Positions 46,182 to 54,622 of a stretch of DNA of 64,000 bases are shown here, piece after piece. Each line of letters opens with the position of its first letter. Position 1 is the first letter of the stretch. The DNA comes from Pseudoalteromonas luteoviolacea (lineage in GTDB: Bacteria > Pseudomonadota > Gammaproteobacteria > Enterobacterales > Alteromonadaceae): assembly GCF_021654285.1 (NCBI RefSeq), contig NZ_JAKFZS010000017.1:1-64000 (forward strand). The letters are read 5' to 3'. A program made the position numbers and the translations under genes. The notes below the pieces were generated by a model. That model was not told the DNA's origin. It did no database searches and saw only the letters and a list, made by a program, of their open reading frames with translations.

Positions 46182-47200
46182 CTGGATAACACTTTAACTG
46201 GCAGGCTCAGGATCACATTATCTGAGTCTGCAAAGTGCCACATCACAGCAATATGACCAACAGCGACCAAGACATAAAGTGCTGCGGATATAATTTGACC
46301 ATATCTATCGAGGGGCAATAAATGCGTGTGATGCCTACTGCGCCATTCTAATAAAATCTCAACACTACCGATAAAAATAAAAAACGCCAGCAGCATTAAA
46401 CCAAACTCATAACTTATCCATAACCCCAATGCCAACCCGCTTAAACAGGCTAATAACCCCATCCAAGAGCGCATCGAAAAACTGATGCTTTTTAATACAT
46501 GCCCCCCATCGAGTGGCAAAATCGGAAGTAAATTAAATAGGTTAAGTAACGCACTTAACACCGCGACCCCAGCAAAGATCTCTGCACCAGTTACATAGTA
46601 TAAAACCACACCCAGCACAGAGGTAAAGAGGCCAAAAGCAGGCCCCATCAAAGAAATGATCACGTCTTGCCAGCGCGTAGTCATCTTGTCTTCACTCATG
46701 GCTAAGCCACCGACAAACGGGATCAAATAGAAGCCTTTGGTTTTAAGTCCAAAGTATTTCATTGCTCTGACATGGCCATATTCATGCACCACTAAACAGG
46801 CCACCAGCATTAACGCAAACTGCCAAGAGAACAACCATGCATAACCCGCGACTGACGCGCCGAGCAGTGCCGCTTTTATCACTTTGGCACTTTTAAATAA
46901 TTTAAATCCCAGCGCAGCTAAACCGAGCCAATTGCCACGCTGCTGCGCTGTCGCAAGTGGCACCTCTACCCATTGCCAAGGCGCGTTATCAACCGATATA
47001 GCCAGCGAATTGGTATTTAACTCAGACGTATCCAGTTGTAGTTCATGCCCATCTAATTCAACCCTAAGCTGGTGCGCTCCATGCTCTTCTATGGGCACTG
47101 ACTGCTGCTCTTTATACACTTGTATTACTTTGTGCTGATGTATCATCACCGATACCATCATGCTTCCGATAGGAAGTTCAATTCTTGTCATCACGCTCAC
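46178..47200 (-). CDS. Membrane-embedded site-2 (M50) metalloprotease family protein
   Basis: The 340-residue protein has an N-terminal soluble region of about 85 residues (a beta-sheet-rich, Gln/Glu-containing domain), then hydrophobic helices. The zinc motif HEYGH (VVHEYGHVRAMKYFGL) is near residue 138 and the third ligand motif LPILPLDGGHVL near residue 225. This is the M50 arrangement used for intramembrane cleavage. Unlike RseP there is no PDZ domain, and its substrate is unknown. Confidence 0.85.
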   Translation of the reverse strand: MSVMTRIELPIGSMMVSVMIHQHKVIQVYKEQQSVPIEEHGAHQLRVELDGHELQLDTSELNTNSLAISVDNAPWQWVEVPLATAQQRGNWLGLAALGFKLFKSAKVIKAALLGASVAGYAWLFSWQFALMLVACLVVHEYGHVRAMKYFGLKTKGFYLIPFVGGLAMSEDKMTTRWQDVIISLMGPAFGLFTSVLGVVLYYVTGAEIFAGVAVLSALLNLFNLLPILPLDGGHVLKSISFSMRSWMGLLACLSGLALGLWISYEFGLMLLAFFIFIGSVEILLEWRSRHHTHLLPLDRYGQIISAALYVLVAVGHIAVMWHFADSDNVILSLPVKVLSS

Positions 47201-47415
47201 TACACTGTGAAATTTTTCCTATTATCACTAATTCGCAGTGTCTATTGAAGAGAGATTGAGTGAATTATTGCTAAGTTGTACTACGCTTATGGTGTTAAAC
47301 AGACACACTCTCTGATCTGTTTGCAATAATTTGGTCATACTTGTAACTCAAGTAAGATAATAGCTTTCTAATCTTAGCGAGCAACTGTGAAATTCAGCCC
47401 TAGGGACAGGAAATT

Positions 47416-48624
47416 ATGAACAACCGTAGCCGACGCATACTTGTTGTAGATGACTCTCAAGCAATTTTAATCGTGATGCAAGCTATCCTCTCTGAGCTTG
47501 ATGTCGAACACATTACGGCGGTCGACAGTGCAACAAAAGCGCTCGAAAAAATAAAGCAGTCCCCCTACCCTTTTGATGCCATTTTTACCGACCTCAATAT
47601 GCCCGAAATGGATGGTATGGAGTTTATTCGTCATCTCGGTGAGATACATTATCCAGGTGGCATTATCATCATCTCAGAAATGGAAAATCGCATCATAGAT
47701 CTTGCCGCTAATTTAGCTAGACAACATTGCACCCACTTAATCGGCAATATCGCTAAACCAGTCCAACTCCTCGATGTCGAAAGAAATTTAAAAAAATTAG
47801 ATAGCTTTGTCGGCACCGAAGAAGAATACGAGCAGCCTATCACGGAAGATAAATTACTCGAAGCCATTAGCCAACATGAGATCACCCCGTTTTATCAACC
47901 CAAGGTTCACCGTGGTACCAAGCAGATTAAAAGCATTGAAGTACTGGCCCGTATCGTCTCCAAAGATCAAGGGCAAGTCATGCTACCCAAGCGCTTTATT
48001 GGTGTGGCAGAAGATCTCGATCTGGTTAACTTACTGACTTTTCAACTCTTCGAAAAAGCAGCTACTGAATTTCAGTTGATCAGAAATGAATTAAATTATC
48101 CTTTTAAGCTGGCATTTAACCTCTCGCCCATCCAGCTCAATGACACAAGCTGTCCAGATAAATTAGCTTTAATCTTAGAGTTGAACCGCTTAAAACCACA
48201 AGAGGTCATTGTTGAAATCACCGAAAACCAGCCGATTGTCACCAGCTTGCAATTAGAGACCATCAATCGCCTACGTTTACGGGGTTTTGACCTCGCCCTA
48301 GATGACTTTGGTACTGGATTTACCAATATTCACCAGTTAAAGACATTACCATTCACTGAAATAAAAATTGACCGCTCTTTAATTACCTACATTGAATCAG
48401 ATCGCTTTTCTCAGGTGTTGGTTGATAGCTTGATAGACATTGCTCAAAACGAGCAACTCGATATTGTCGCAGAGGGCATTGAACGAATAGAAGAGTTACA
48501 GTACTTAGAGCGATATAAGTTTAGTTTGTTGATGCAGGGCTATTTGATCAGTAGACCAAAAGCCCTGTCAGAGTTTGTGCGTTGGATACACTCTTGGCAG
48601 AGAATGATTAACTCTAACCCTTAA
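47416..48624 (+). CDS. Response regulator with EAL phosphodiesterase domain
   Basis: This is a 402-residue cytoplasmic protein. A REC domain fills residues 1-125 (ILVVDDSQAILIV, phospho-acceptor in AIFTDLNMPEMDG near residue 57). An EAL domain follows from about 150 to 395. The EAL box reads SIEVLARI (EVL, an accepted active variant), and NLSPIQL, VEITEN, DDFGTGFTNI, KIDRSLI, AEGIE and QGYLISRPK are retained. I predict c-di-GMP hydrolysis controlled by phosphorylation. No kinase gene lies nearby. Confidence 0.9.
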   Translation: MNNRSRRILVVDDSQAILIVMQAILSELDVEHITAVDSATKALEKIKQSPYPFDAIFTDLNMPEMDGMEFIRHLGEIHYPGGIIIISEMENRIIDLAANLARQHCTHLIGNIAKPVQLLDVERNLKKLDSFVGTEEEYEQPITEDKLLEAISQHEITPFYQPKVHRGTKQIKSIEVLARIVSKDQGQVMLPKRFIGVAEDLDLVNLLTFQLFEKAATEFQLIRNELNYPFKLAFNLSPIQLNDTSCPDKLALILELNRLKPQEVIVEITENQPIVTSLQLETINRLRLRGFDLALDDFGTGFTNIHQLKTLPFTEIKIDRSLITYIESDRFSQVLVDSLIDIAQNEQLDIVAEGIERIEELQYLERYKFSLLMQGYLISRPKALSEFVRWIHSWQRMINSNP

Positions 48625-48649
48625 TCATTAATGCGCAACGAGCCAGATA

Positions 48650-49729
48650 TTACTTCTTATCTTGCTCATCTGATTCGTTTTCAGTGACAATGAGATGGCT
48701 GTGATTATCAACACGTTGCTGCCATTTTTGCTTAGCAGCGGCTTGCATGTCGCTGGTTTGCTCACGCTCATCAACAATGTCCATTCCCATCAAAGATTCA
48801 AGTAAATCTTCAAGCGTTACAATACCTTGAATATCACCATATTCATCGACAACTAACGCAATATGAATACGCTTTTCCAACAAGGTTTGGAACAAGCTGG
48901 GTGCAGCTAAGGTTTCAGGTACCGTATACAGCGGCTTCATTAATTTGCTGATCTTATACTCTTCACCCAACCTGTGGTAAGCCAGCATAATGTCATTTTT
49001 ATGTACAAAGCCCACAATGTCATCGCTGTTCTGATCAAATACCAACACGCGAGAAAATGATACCGAGCCATGATCAGCAAGATAATCATGTACTGTCATA
49101 TCTTTATGCACTTTGAAAAGTACCGTTCTGGGCGTCATCAGGTTTTCTAATTTGGCATGTCTAAATTGCAGCAAGCTACGAATTGTTGCAGATTCTTCTG
49201 CCTGCAGTGCACCAGCTTGAGAGCCCATTTCCGCCATAGCTTCTATTTCTTGGCGAATATAAATGGACTCATCGCCCTTTTTACCGATGAGCTTGGTCAG
49301 TTGATCAGACATCCATACGAACGGCTTCAACAAACGCACCATCCATACCAGTGCAAAGCTGACACTCGGTGTCAGTGCACGCCAGTATGTTGCACCAAGT
49401 GTTTTTGGGATAATTTCAGATAATACCAATACCAATAAGGTCATCACTGCCGATGCAATACCTACAGCCGCATCACCAAAGACAACGGCAGCTTGCGCAC
49501 CAACCCCTGCAGCACCTGCTGTGTGTGCAACAGTGTTAAGCGTCAAAATAGCCGCTAAAGGTTTATCAATATTTTCTTTTAACTTCTGTACTCGTGATGC
49601 CAGAGTCGGGTTCTGTTGCTTCATCATCCCAACATGGCTTGGCGTAATACTCAGTAGTACCGCCTCCATTACCGAACACAAAAAAGAAATCGCGATAGCT
49701 AATAACATGTAGCTAATTAACAAAAACAA
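48650..49729 (-). CDS. CNNM/CorC-type DUF21 and CBS-domain membrane protein
   Basis: The 359-residue protein has four N-terminal transmembrane helices (DUF21/CNNM domain, about 1-180) followed by a pair of CBS domains (about 200-320, LENLMTPRTVLFKV and GIVTLEDLLESLMG). The family is linked to magnesium/cobalt export. The start appears to be TTG at 49729, supported by AGGAG seven nucleotides upstream. An internal ATG at 49708 would cut into the first helix. Confidence 0.88.
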   Translation of the reverse strand: MFLLISYMLLAIAISFLCSVMEAVLLSITPSHVGMMKQQNPTLASRVQKLKENIDKPLAAILTLNTVAHTAGAAGVGAQAAVVFGDAAVGIASAVMTLLVLVLSEIIPKTLGATYWRALTPSVSFALVWMVRLLKPFVWMSDQLTKLIGKKGDESIYIRQEIEAMAEMGSQAGALQAEESATIRSLLQFRHAKLENLMTPRTVLFKVHKDMTVHDYLADHGSVSFSRVLVFDQNSDDIVGFVHKNDIMLAYHRLGEEYKISKLMKPLYTVPETLAAPSLFQTLLEKRIHIALVVDEYGDIQGIVTLEDLLESLMGMDIVDEREQTSDMQAAAKQKWQQRVDNHSHLIVTENESDEQDKK

Positions 49730-49857
49730 GGTCTACTCCTCACGTGAAAACCATTCACTTATATCATAGCTGTACAGCATTTAATCGCACAGCGCATAGC
49801 ATTCTTTATGAATATGTTATATTACCGCATATTATTTACCTACAATAGGCGCATACT

Positions 49858-52311
49858 ATGAAATTTAAGTCCGCGGTCACTTTACTATTTTCCGCAATAG
49901 CTACGCAACTCAGCGCAGCGCCAATCGATCCTCAGCAGATACAATTTATTGGCCCGATTGGTCAAAATATTCAAACTAAGCCGCATCATACCGGCCACCA
50001 ATCAGCCATAGTCAATACGCTAATCAATAAACTCAGTGCAGATAACGCATCTTTAGAGGTCTTTGGTGAGCGCATCAAATGGCAACCGCTTGCTGATGTC
50101 AATGCGTTAACAATGGGTGGACTACAGGCACTCAAACTTGAGTTTTCTACAACCCGATTTGTACAAGGTAAACTGACTCTAGCAGGTATCGAAAAAGCCC
50201 ATGTATTTTTAAATGGTCAACAGATTGATGGTAAAAGCGACTATCAGCTCAATGCTGTGACTGGCGACCACCAACTACTTATCGTCGCAGAGCAAGTCAG
50301 TGACTGGAAAAAAGTAGCGGTTGATTTTGCTGGCACTGCCGAGCACGACCAACTTAACTTTACCAACAAAAGTACTAAGGCACTCTCTGCCAAGCAACTT
50401 TTCGATGCACCGACAATCAGTGCTATCTCTGTCTCACCTGATGCAAATTACTATGTTGCCACTCAACAGCACTATCAGGATAACAAAGGCAATAGCGCAC
50501 TACGAGATACCGTACTTTACAATGAAGATGGTGACATTATTTATCGTCTAAACGGAGTGAGAGCTAACGCCGTAAACTGGAGAGCAGACTCTAAAGTTGC
50601 CGTCTTTGTGCAAAACAAGCAATTAAAAACGCTCGACGTTAAGACCCTGAAAGAGACCGCCATCGCGGAGGATTTAGACGGAGCCAGCGGATTTAAATAC
50701 TTTAATGACAATACCTTGATCTTTTCATGGACCAAAACAGCGCCTAAAGGCGATAAGATTGTAAAACATTACAAAGGGTTAGAAGACCGCTGGTCATATG
50801 CGCGTAACATTACCCAAGTGTATTTAATGGATATCAGCACGGGGCTTATTCAGGCTGTGACTGAACATGAACTCAGCCATTCTCTGAAAGATTTTGACGC
50901 CAAAAATAACCGTATTCTGACCACACGCTCACCAAAGTATTATGCTGCACCAGCACATTACATGACAGAGCTAGTTGAATTTGATCTCAATACAAATAGC
51001 AGCAAAGTACTTGGTCAGTACGGTACTTTTAAAGATGCACGTTATGGTAACGATGGCATTTATGTCACTGCAGGTGCCGAGTTTGGCAATGGTGCGGGCC
51101 GCACGCTTGATGAAGGCATATTGTCAAATAACTATGATACTCAGCTCTTTTGGATGAACACCCAGGGCACTGATATCAAACCACTAAGCAAACAGTTTGA
51201 CCCTTCTATTGAGTCATTCAAAGTCCTTAACAATGGTGACCTTGTACTAAAAGCGGTAGATGAAGATCGCAAAAAACTGTATTTATTTGATGAAAGTAAA
51301 AATAAATTCAAATCGCTAAAAACCAAAATGGACGTTGTTGACAAGTACAGTGTCGCTGATAAGCGCAGCCCCGTCGTCATTGCGGCGGGTACTACGGCAT
51401 CGTCTCCGCAAAAACTAGTACAATTAAATGTAAAAAACAATCGTGCAAGCACACTTTGGGACTCTCAGCCAATCGCTTATAAACAGGCTGAAATTGCAAC
51501 GCTGGAAGAATTTAACTTCACTAATTCAGCTGGCACTGAAATTAAAGGTCGTGTCTATATTCCACATGGCTTAGATAAAAATAAGCAACACCCAGCGCTT
51601 ATTTACTACTATGGTGGCACATCACCCGTTTCTCGCGGGTTTACAGGCCGCTATCCATTTAACTTCTGGGCAACCAACGGTTATGTTGTTTACGTATTAC
51701 AACCATCAGGTGCAACAGGTTTTGGTCAAGACTTCTCAGCAAAACATGTTAATGACTGGGGCAACAGAGCAGCTGATGACATCATTGAGGGCACCAACGC
51801 ATTCTTAGACGCTTATCAGTTTGTTGATAAAAAGCGTTTGGGTAACCTAGGTGCCTCTTATGGTGGCTTTATGACAATGACTTTAGCGACCAAAACTGAC
51901 ATGTTCAGTGCATCAATTTCACATGCCGGTATTTCTAACCTGACTTCATATTGGGGTCACGGTTGGTGGGGTTACCTGTACTCTGCTGAGGCATCAAAGC
52001 ACAGCTACCCTTGGAATAACAGCAAGCTTTACAGCCAACAAAGCCCTGTATTCAATGCTGACAAAGTAAAAACGCCATTACTATTGATCCATGGTGACGC
52101 TGACGTCAACGTCCCAGTTGGCGAAAGTCATATTATGTACACAGCGCTAAAAATGTTAAATCAAGACGTCGAGCTGATTGAATATAAAGGTGCTGATCAT
52201 CAGATCTTCGCCAGAGACCGTCGTTTCCAATGGTGGGACACTATGCTCGCTTATTTTGATAAGCACCTAAAAGATGAACCACAGTGGTGGCAACACATGT
52301 ATGGTAAATAA
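49858..52311 (+). CDS. Secreted prolyl-oligopeptidase-family (S9) peptidase
   Basis: The 817-residue protein has a signal peptide (MKFKSAVTLLFSAIATQLSAAP), a long beta-propeller-like N-terminal region, and a C-terminal alpha/beta-hydrolase domain from about residue 550. The triad is visible: Ser in GASYGGFMTM near residue 664, Asp in HGDADVNVPV near residue 747 and His in ADHQIFAR near residue 781. It is likely a periplasmic or secreted dipeptidyl/oligopeptidase. An AGG lies upstream and a strong terminator directly downstream. Confidence 0.9.
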   Translation: MKFKSAVTLLFSAIATQLSAAPIDPQQIQFIGPIGQNIQTKPHHTGHQSAIVNTLINKLSADNASLEVFGERIKWQPLADVNALTMGGLQALKLEFSTTRFVQGKLTLAGIEKAHVFLNGQQIDGKSDYQLNAVTGDHQLLIVAEQVSDWKKVAVDFAGTAEHDQLNFTNKSTKALSAKQLFDAPTISAISVSPDANYYVATQQHYQDNKGNSALRDTVLYNEDGDIIYRLNGVRANAVNWRADSKVAVFVQNKQLKTLDVKTLKETAIAEDLDGASGFKYFNDNTLIFSWTKTAPKGDKIVKHYKGLEDRWSYARNITQVYLMDISTGLIQAVTEHELSHSLKDFDAKNNRILTTRSPKYYAAPAHYMTELVEFDLNTNSSKVLGQYGTFKDARYGNDGIYVTAGAEFGNGAGRTLDEGILSNNYDTQLFWMNTQGTDIKPLSKQFDPSIESFKVLNNGDLVLKAVDEDRKKLYLFDESKNKFKSLKTKMDVVDKYSVADKRSPVVIAAGTTASSPQKLVQLNVKNNRASTLWDSQPIAYKQAEIATLEEFNFTNSAGTEIKGRVYIPHGLDKNKQHPALIYYYGGTSPVSRGFTGRYPFNFWATNGYVVYVLQPSGATGFGQDFSAKHVNDWGNRAADDIIEGTNAFLDAYQFVDKKRLGNLGASYGGFMTMTLATKTDMFSASISHAGISNLTSYWGHGWWGYLYSAEASKHSYPWNNSKLYSQQSPVFNADKVKTPLLLIHGDADVNVPVGESHIMYTALKMLNQDVELIEYKGADHQIFARDRRFQWWDTMLAYFDKHLKDEPQWWQHMYGK

Positions 52312-52318
52312 AATCTTG

Positions 52319-52347
52319 TAGCAGCACTTTAGTGCTGCTATTTTTTT
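52319..52347 (+). terminator. Rho-independent terminator after the S9 peptidase
   Basis: TAGCAGCACT (52319-52328) and AGTGCTGCTA (52331-52340) form a 10-bp perfect stem, followed by seven T residues (52341-52347). It sits seven bases after the stop codon. Confidence 0.92.
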
Positions 52348-52470
52348 ATGTGCAAGTAATAAAAAGCTAGAACTATTTCATTATTTTTAAAAAGTGACTA
52401 AATAGCATACAAATTACTGTCGTATTTCATTAGAGTTTTTATATAAAAATAGATAACTTAGGGTTCTCAG

Positions 52471-52484
52471 CCGAGAATTCTCGG
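52471..52484. promoter_or_regulatory. Palindromic operator candidate upstream of the OmpR-type regulator
   Basis: CCGAGAATTCTCGG is a perfect 14-bp palindrome whose right edge is 40 bp before the regulator start. Its TTCTC half also occurs at 52464-52468, giving a TTCTC-N9-TTCTC direct repeat, the kind of spacing OmpR-family proteins bind. It may be the autoregulatory site of the downstream gene, or a binding site for another factor. Confidence 0.5.
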
Positions 52485-52524
52485 TGCTAAGATAAAGATT
52501 AATTATTGAATAAGTTTCGAGACC

Positions 52525-53229
52525 ATGAGCATAAACGTATTGTTAGTCGAGGACGATGAGTTACTGACTAAAAGAGTCGAAAGTCACTTTGCACAAACGG
52601 AGTTTCATATCACTGTTGATAATACCGGTGCTCGAACCCTAGAGCACGTGCAGGAGCATGCCCAAAAAGGCACGCCATTTATGATGGCTATCATTGATAT
52701 AGTATTGCCAGCCACCGACGGCCTGCAACTCGCTAAGGAACTTAATACATTAACCGATCTCGGTGTCATTATGTTGTCTAGCCGTGATTCGCAAGCAGAC
52801 CGCATAGCAGGTTTAGCGCAAGGTGCTGACGACTATGTCTGTAAACCGGTCGATTTATTAGAACTTGAATTGCGTATGCGCGCCCTTTACAAGCGTTTGG
52901 CAGGCGCACGCAATGAAGATGAATCCGAAGAGTTCATCGAATATGCAGACTTCAAATTGCACCCTGACAACCGTACTTTGATCAACCCAAACGGCGATGA
53001 AGCGCGACTCACTGAAGCAGAACATAAGGTACTTATCTGTCTCATTGCCAATGCGGGTAAAGCCACCTCTCGCGCAAAGATCTCTGAGGATATTGGCCAG
53101 CCAGATTGGAGCCCAAGCGATCGTACTGTAGATGTATTAATTGGCAGACTTCGTAAAAAGCTGGGTGACGAAAAAGATCAAAAACGCATCGTCACTGTGC
53201 GTGGTAAAGGGTATATGCTATCCACTTAG
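52525..53229 (+). CDS. OmpR/PhoB-family response regulator (orphan)
   Basis: This is a 234-residue DNA-binding response regulator. The REC domain (residues 1-120) has VLLVEDDELL, the phospho-acceptor Asp in AIIDIVLPATDGL near residue 56, and VCKPVDLLELELRMRALY. A winged helix follows from about 138 (DRTVDVLIGRLRKKLGDE). No sensor kinase gene lies adjacent in the window, so it is an orphan regulator. Its 3' end overlaps the convergent comM fragment by 4 bp. Confidence 0.92.
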   Translation: MSINVLLVEDDELLTKRVESHFAQTEFHITVDNTGARTLEHVQEHAQKGTPFMMAIIDIVLPATDGLQLAKELNTLTDLGVIMLSSRDSQADRIAGLAQGADDYVCKPVDLLELELRMRALYKRLAGARNEDESEEFIEYADFKLHPDNRTLINPNGDEARLTEAEHKVLICLIANAGKATSRAKISEDIGQPDWSPSDRTVDVLIGRLRKKLGDEKDQKRIVTVRGKGYMLST

Positions 53230-53816
53230 CGTGTCAGTTGTGAAAGCAGGCGCTCAAATGCACGATAGCTGAGCGCCTCTTTTAAGTCAGTGAGCTTAAT
53301 ATCTTGATGTCTGTTCAGATCGGCGATGGTTCGCGCAACTTTAACCACTCTGTGATAAGAACGCGGTGATAGATGCAGTTTTTCAGTCGCTTTTGCTAAA
53401 TATTCTGCAACCCCATCCAATAACTCACAATGCCTGTCTAACTCTTTGCTTGAAAGCTGCGCATTGTCTTTACCTTGACGGTTAAGCGCAACCAACCGCG
53501 CTTGCTCAACCCGCCCACGAATACAGGCACTACTCTCAGCTTCTGCTTTTGATTGCAGTTCAGCCGTACTTAATCTTGGTAATTCAATTTGTAAGTCAAT
53601 GCGATCGATGAAGGGACCTGATACCTTACTCAAATAGCGCAGCACTTGTTCCGGTGTGGAGCGCTTATCGTTGTGACACCCTGTAGGACTTGGGTTGAGC
53701 GCCGCGATAAGTTGAAATCGTGCAGGAAAGTCCACTTGCTGGGCTGCTCTGGAGATATTTACCATGCCCGTTTCCATAGGTTCTCTTAAAGAGTCTAAAA
53801 CTTTGCGTTCATACTC
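53226..53816 (-). pseudogene. comM: 3' fragment of comM (yifB), disrupted by the transposon
   Basis: ComM is a hexameric AAA+ helicase that drives branch migration during natural transformation. Only about the last 196 codons are present, starting at EYERKVLDSLREPMETG and ending YRAFERLLSQL. These match the second part of the AAA+ domain and the Mg_chelatase C-terminal domain. Full-length ComM is about 500 residues, so the N-terminal Lon-like domain and Walker motifs are missing from the window. The break coincides with the left end of the Tn7-like element. Reading continues in frame for 39 codons into transposon DNA to an ATG at 53933, giving a 235-codon ORF. Confidence 0.93.
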
Positions 53817-53947
53817 TGACAATTGCCAAATTATTTGATAGTGTAAAATGTATGCGCTAATTGAAAATAAATTCCTGACATCGTTTTTGATAATAGGTGA
53901 CTCGTTATTTGCGAGTACATCTATAATTGACATCTTTTTTGAGAGTA
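53817..53947 (+). repeat. Transposon left end with four TnsB-type binding repeats
   Basis: After a terminal TGACAAT (53817-53823) come four related 20-bp sites: 53824-53843 (TGCCAAATTATTTGATAGTG), 53876-53895 (TGACATCGTTTTTGATAATA), 53898-53917 (TGACTCGTTATTTGCGAGTA) and 53928-53947 (TGACATCTTTTTTGAGAGTA). They share TG-C, a T-rich centre with TTTG and a final AGTA-like end, all in the same orientation. A short terminus followed by spaced TnsB sites is the Tn7 end layout. The last site ends 3 bp before the tnsA ATG, so TnsB binding could repress tnsABC. Confidence 0.75.
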
Positions 53948-53950
53948 TCT

Positions 53951-54622
53951 ATGGAACCAGTTAGAAAAATAAAGCCGGGATATGCGAATCTCACTGCGAG
54001 AGTGCCAAGCTCTAAGATGATTAAAATGATTAATGCCGAATCATCTCTAGAACGTGATTTAATCGCTTTGTTGGAGTTCGATCCCAAAGTCGTTGAATAC
54101 TGCGAACAACCTCTTTCTATACCCCTTCCTAACGGTCGTACATATAAACCTGATTTTTATGTTAAATATATAAATCCTGATGGAACAGAAGAAGTATTTA
54201 TCTATGAGGTTAAATATAGAGATGAGCTAAAAAAGAGCTTTGATACTCTCAAACCAAAGTTCAAAGCAGCCATCACCTTTTGTAAACTCAACAATTACCG
54301 CTTTAAGATATTAACCGACCTAGAGATTAGAACTCATCGACTTAAAAACATCGAGTTTCTGCAGCACTTCTCTCGCTCTGTAGCCCCCAATGAAGACGAA
54401 ATACGTACAACTCTCGCTCAATCGCTTTTTGAATTAAAGCAAACCACTCCGGAAGAGCTACTAGCATACTCCTTTCAGGATTTCCTTCTAAAAGCGCAAG
54501 CTACGCCAGTTATGTGGAGAATGATTGCAGAAGGGTCAATACAAGCTGATTTAGACTATACCCTAAATATGAAGAGCCCCCTAACTTTAGACCCCGAAAT
54601 TGAGGAAAAATATGTCTACTAG
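53951..54622 (+). CDS. tnsA: Tn7-like transposase endonuclease subunit TnsA
   Basis: TnsA cuts the 5' transposon ends and works with TnsB for cut-and-paste movement. The product is 223 residues from the ATG at 53951, starting MEPVRKIKPGYANLTARV, a characteristic TnsA opening. Restriction-endonuclease-fold residues are visible: Glu in SSLERDLI near residue 35, Asp in YKPDFYV near 67, and Lys in YEVKYRDEL near 87, followed by the C-terminal TnsC/TnsB-interacting region. An upstream TTG at 53927 would add eight residues and lies inside the last end repeat, so I reject it. It overlaps tnsB by 11 bp. Confidence 0.93.
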   Translation: MEPVRKIKPGYANLTARVPSSKMIKMINAESSLERDLIALLEFDPKVVEYCEQPLSIPLPNGRTYKPDFYVKYINPDGTEEVFIYEVKYRDELKKSFDTLKPKFKAAITFCKLNNYRFKILTDLEIRTHRLKNIEFLQHFSRSVAPNEDEIRTTLAQSLFELKQTTPEELLAYSFQDFLLKAQATPVMWRMIAEGSIQADLDYTLNMKSPLTLDPEIEEKYVY

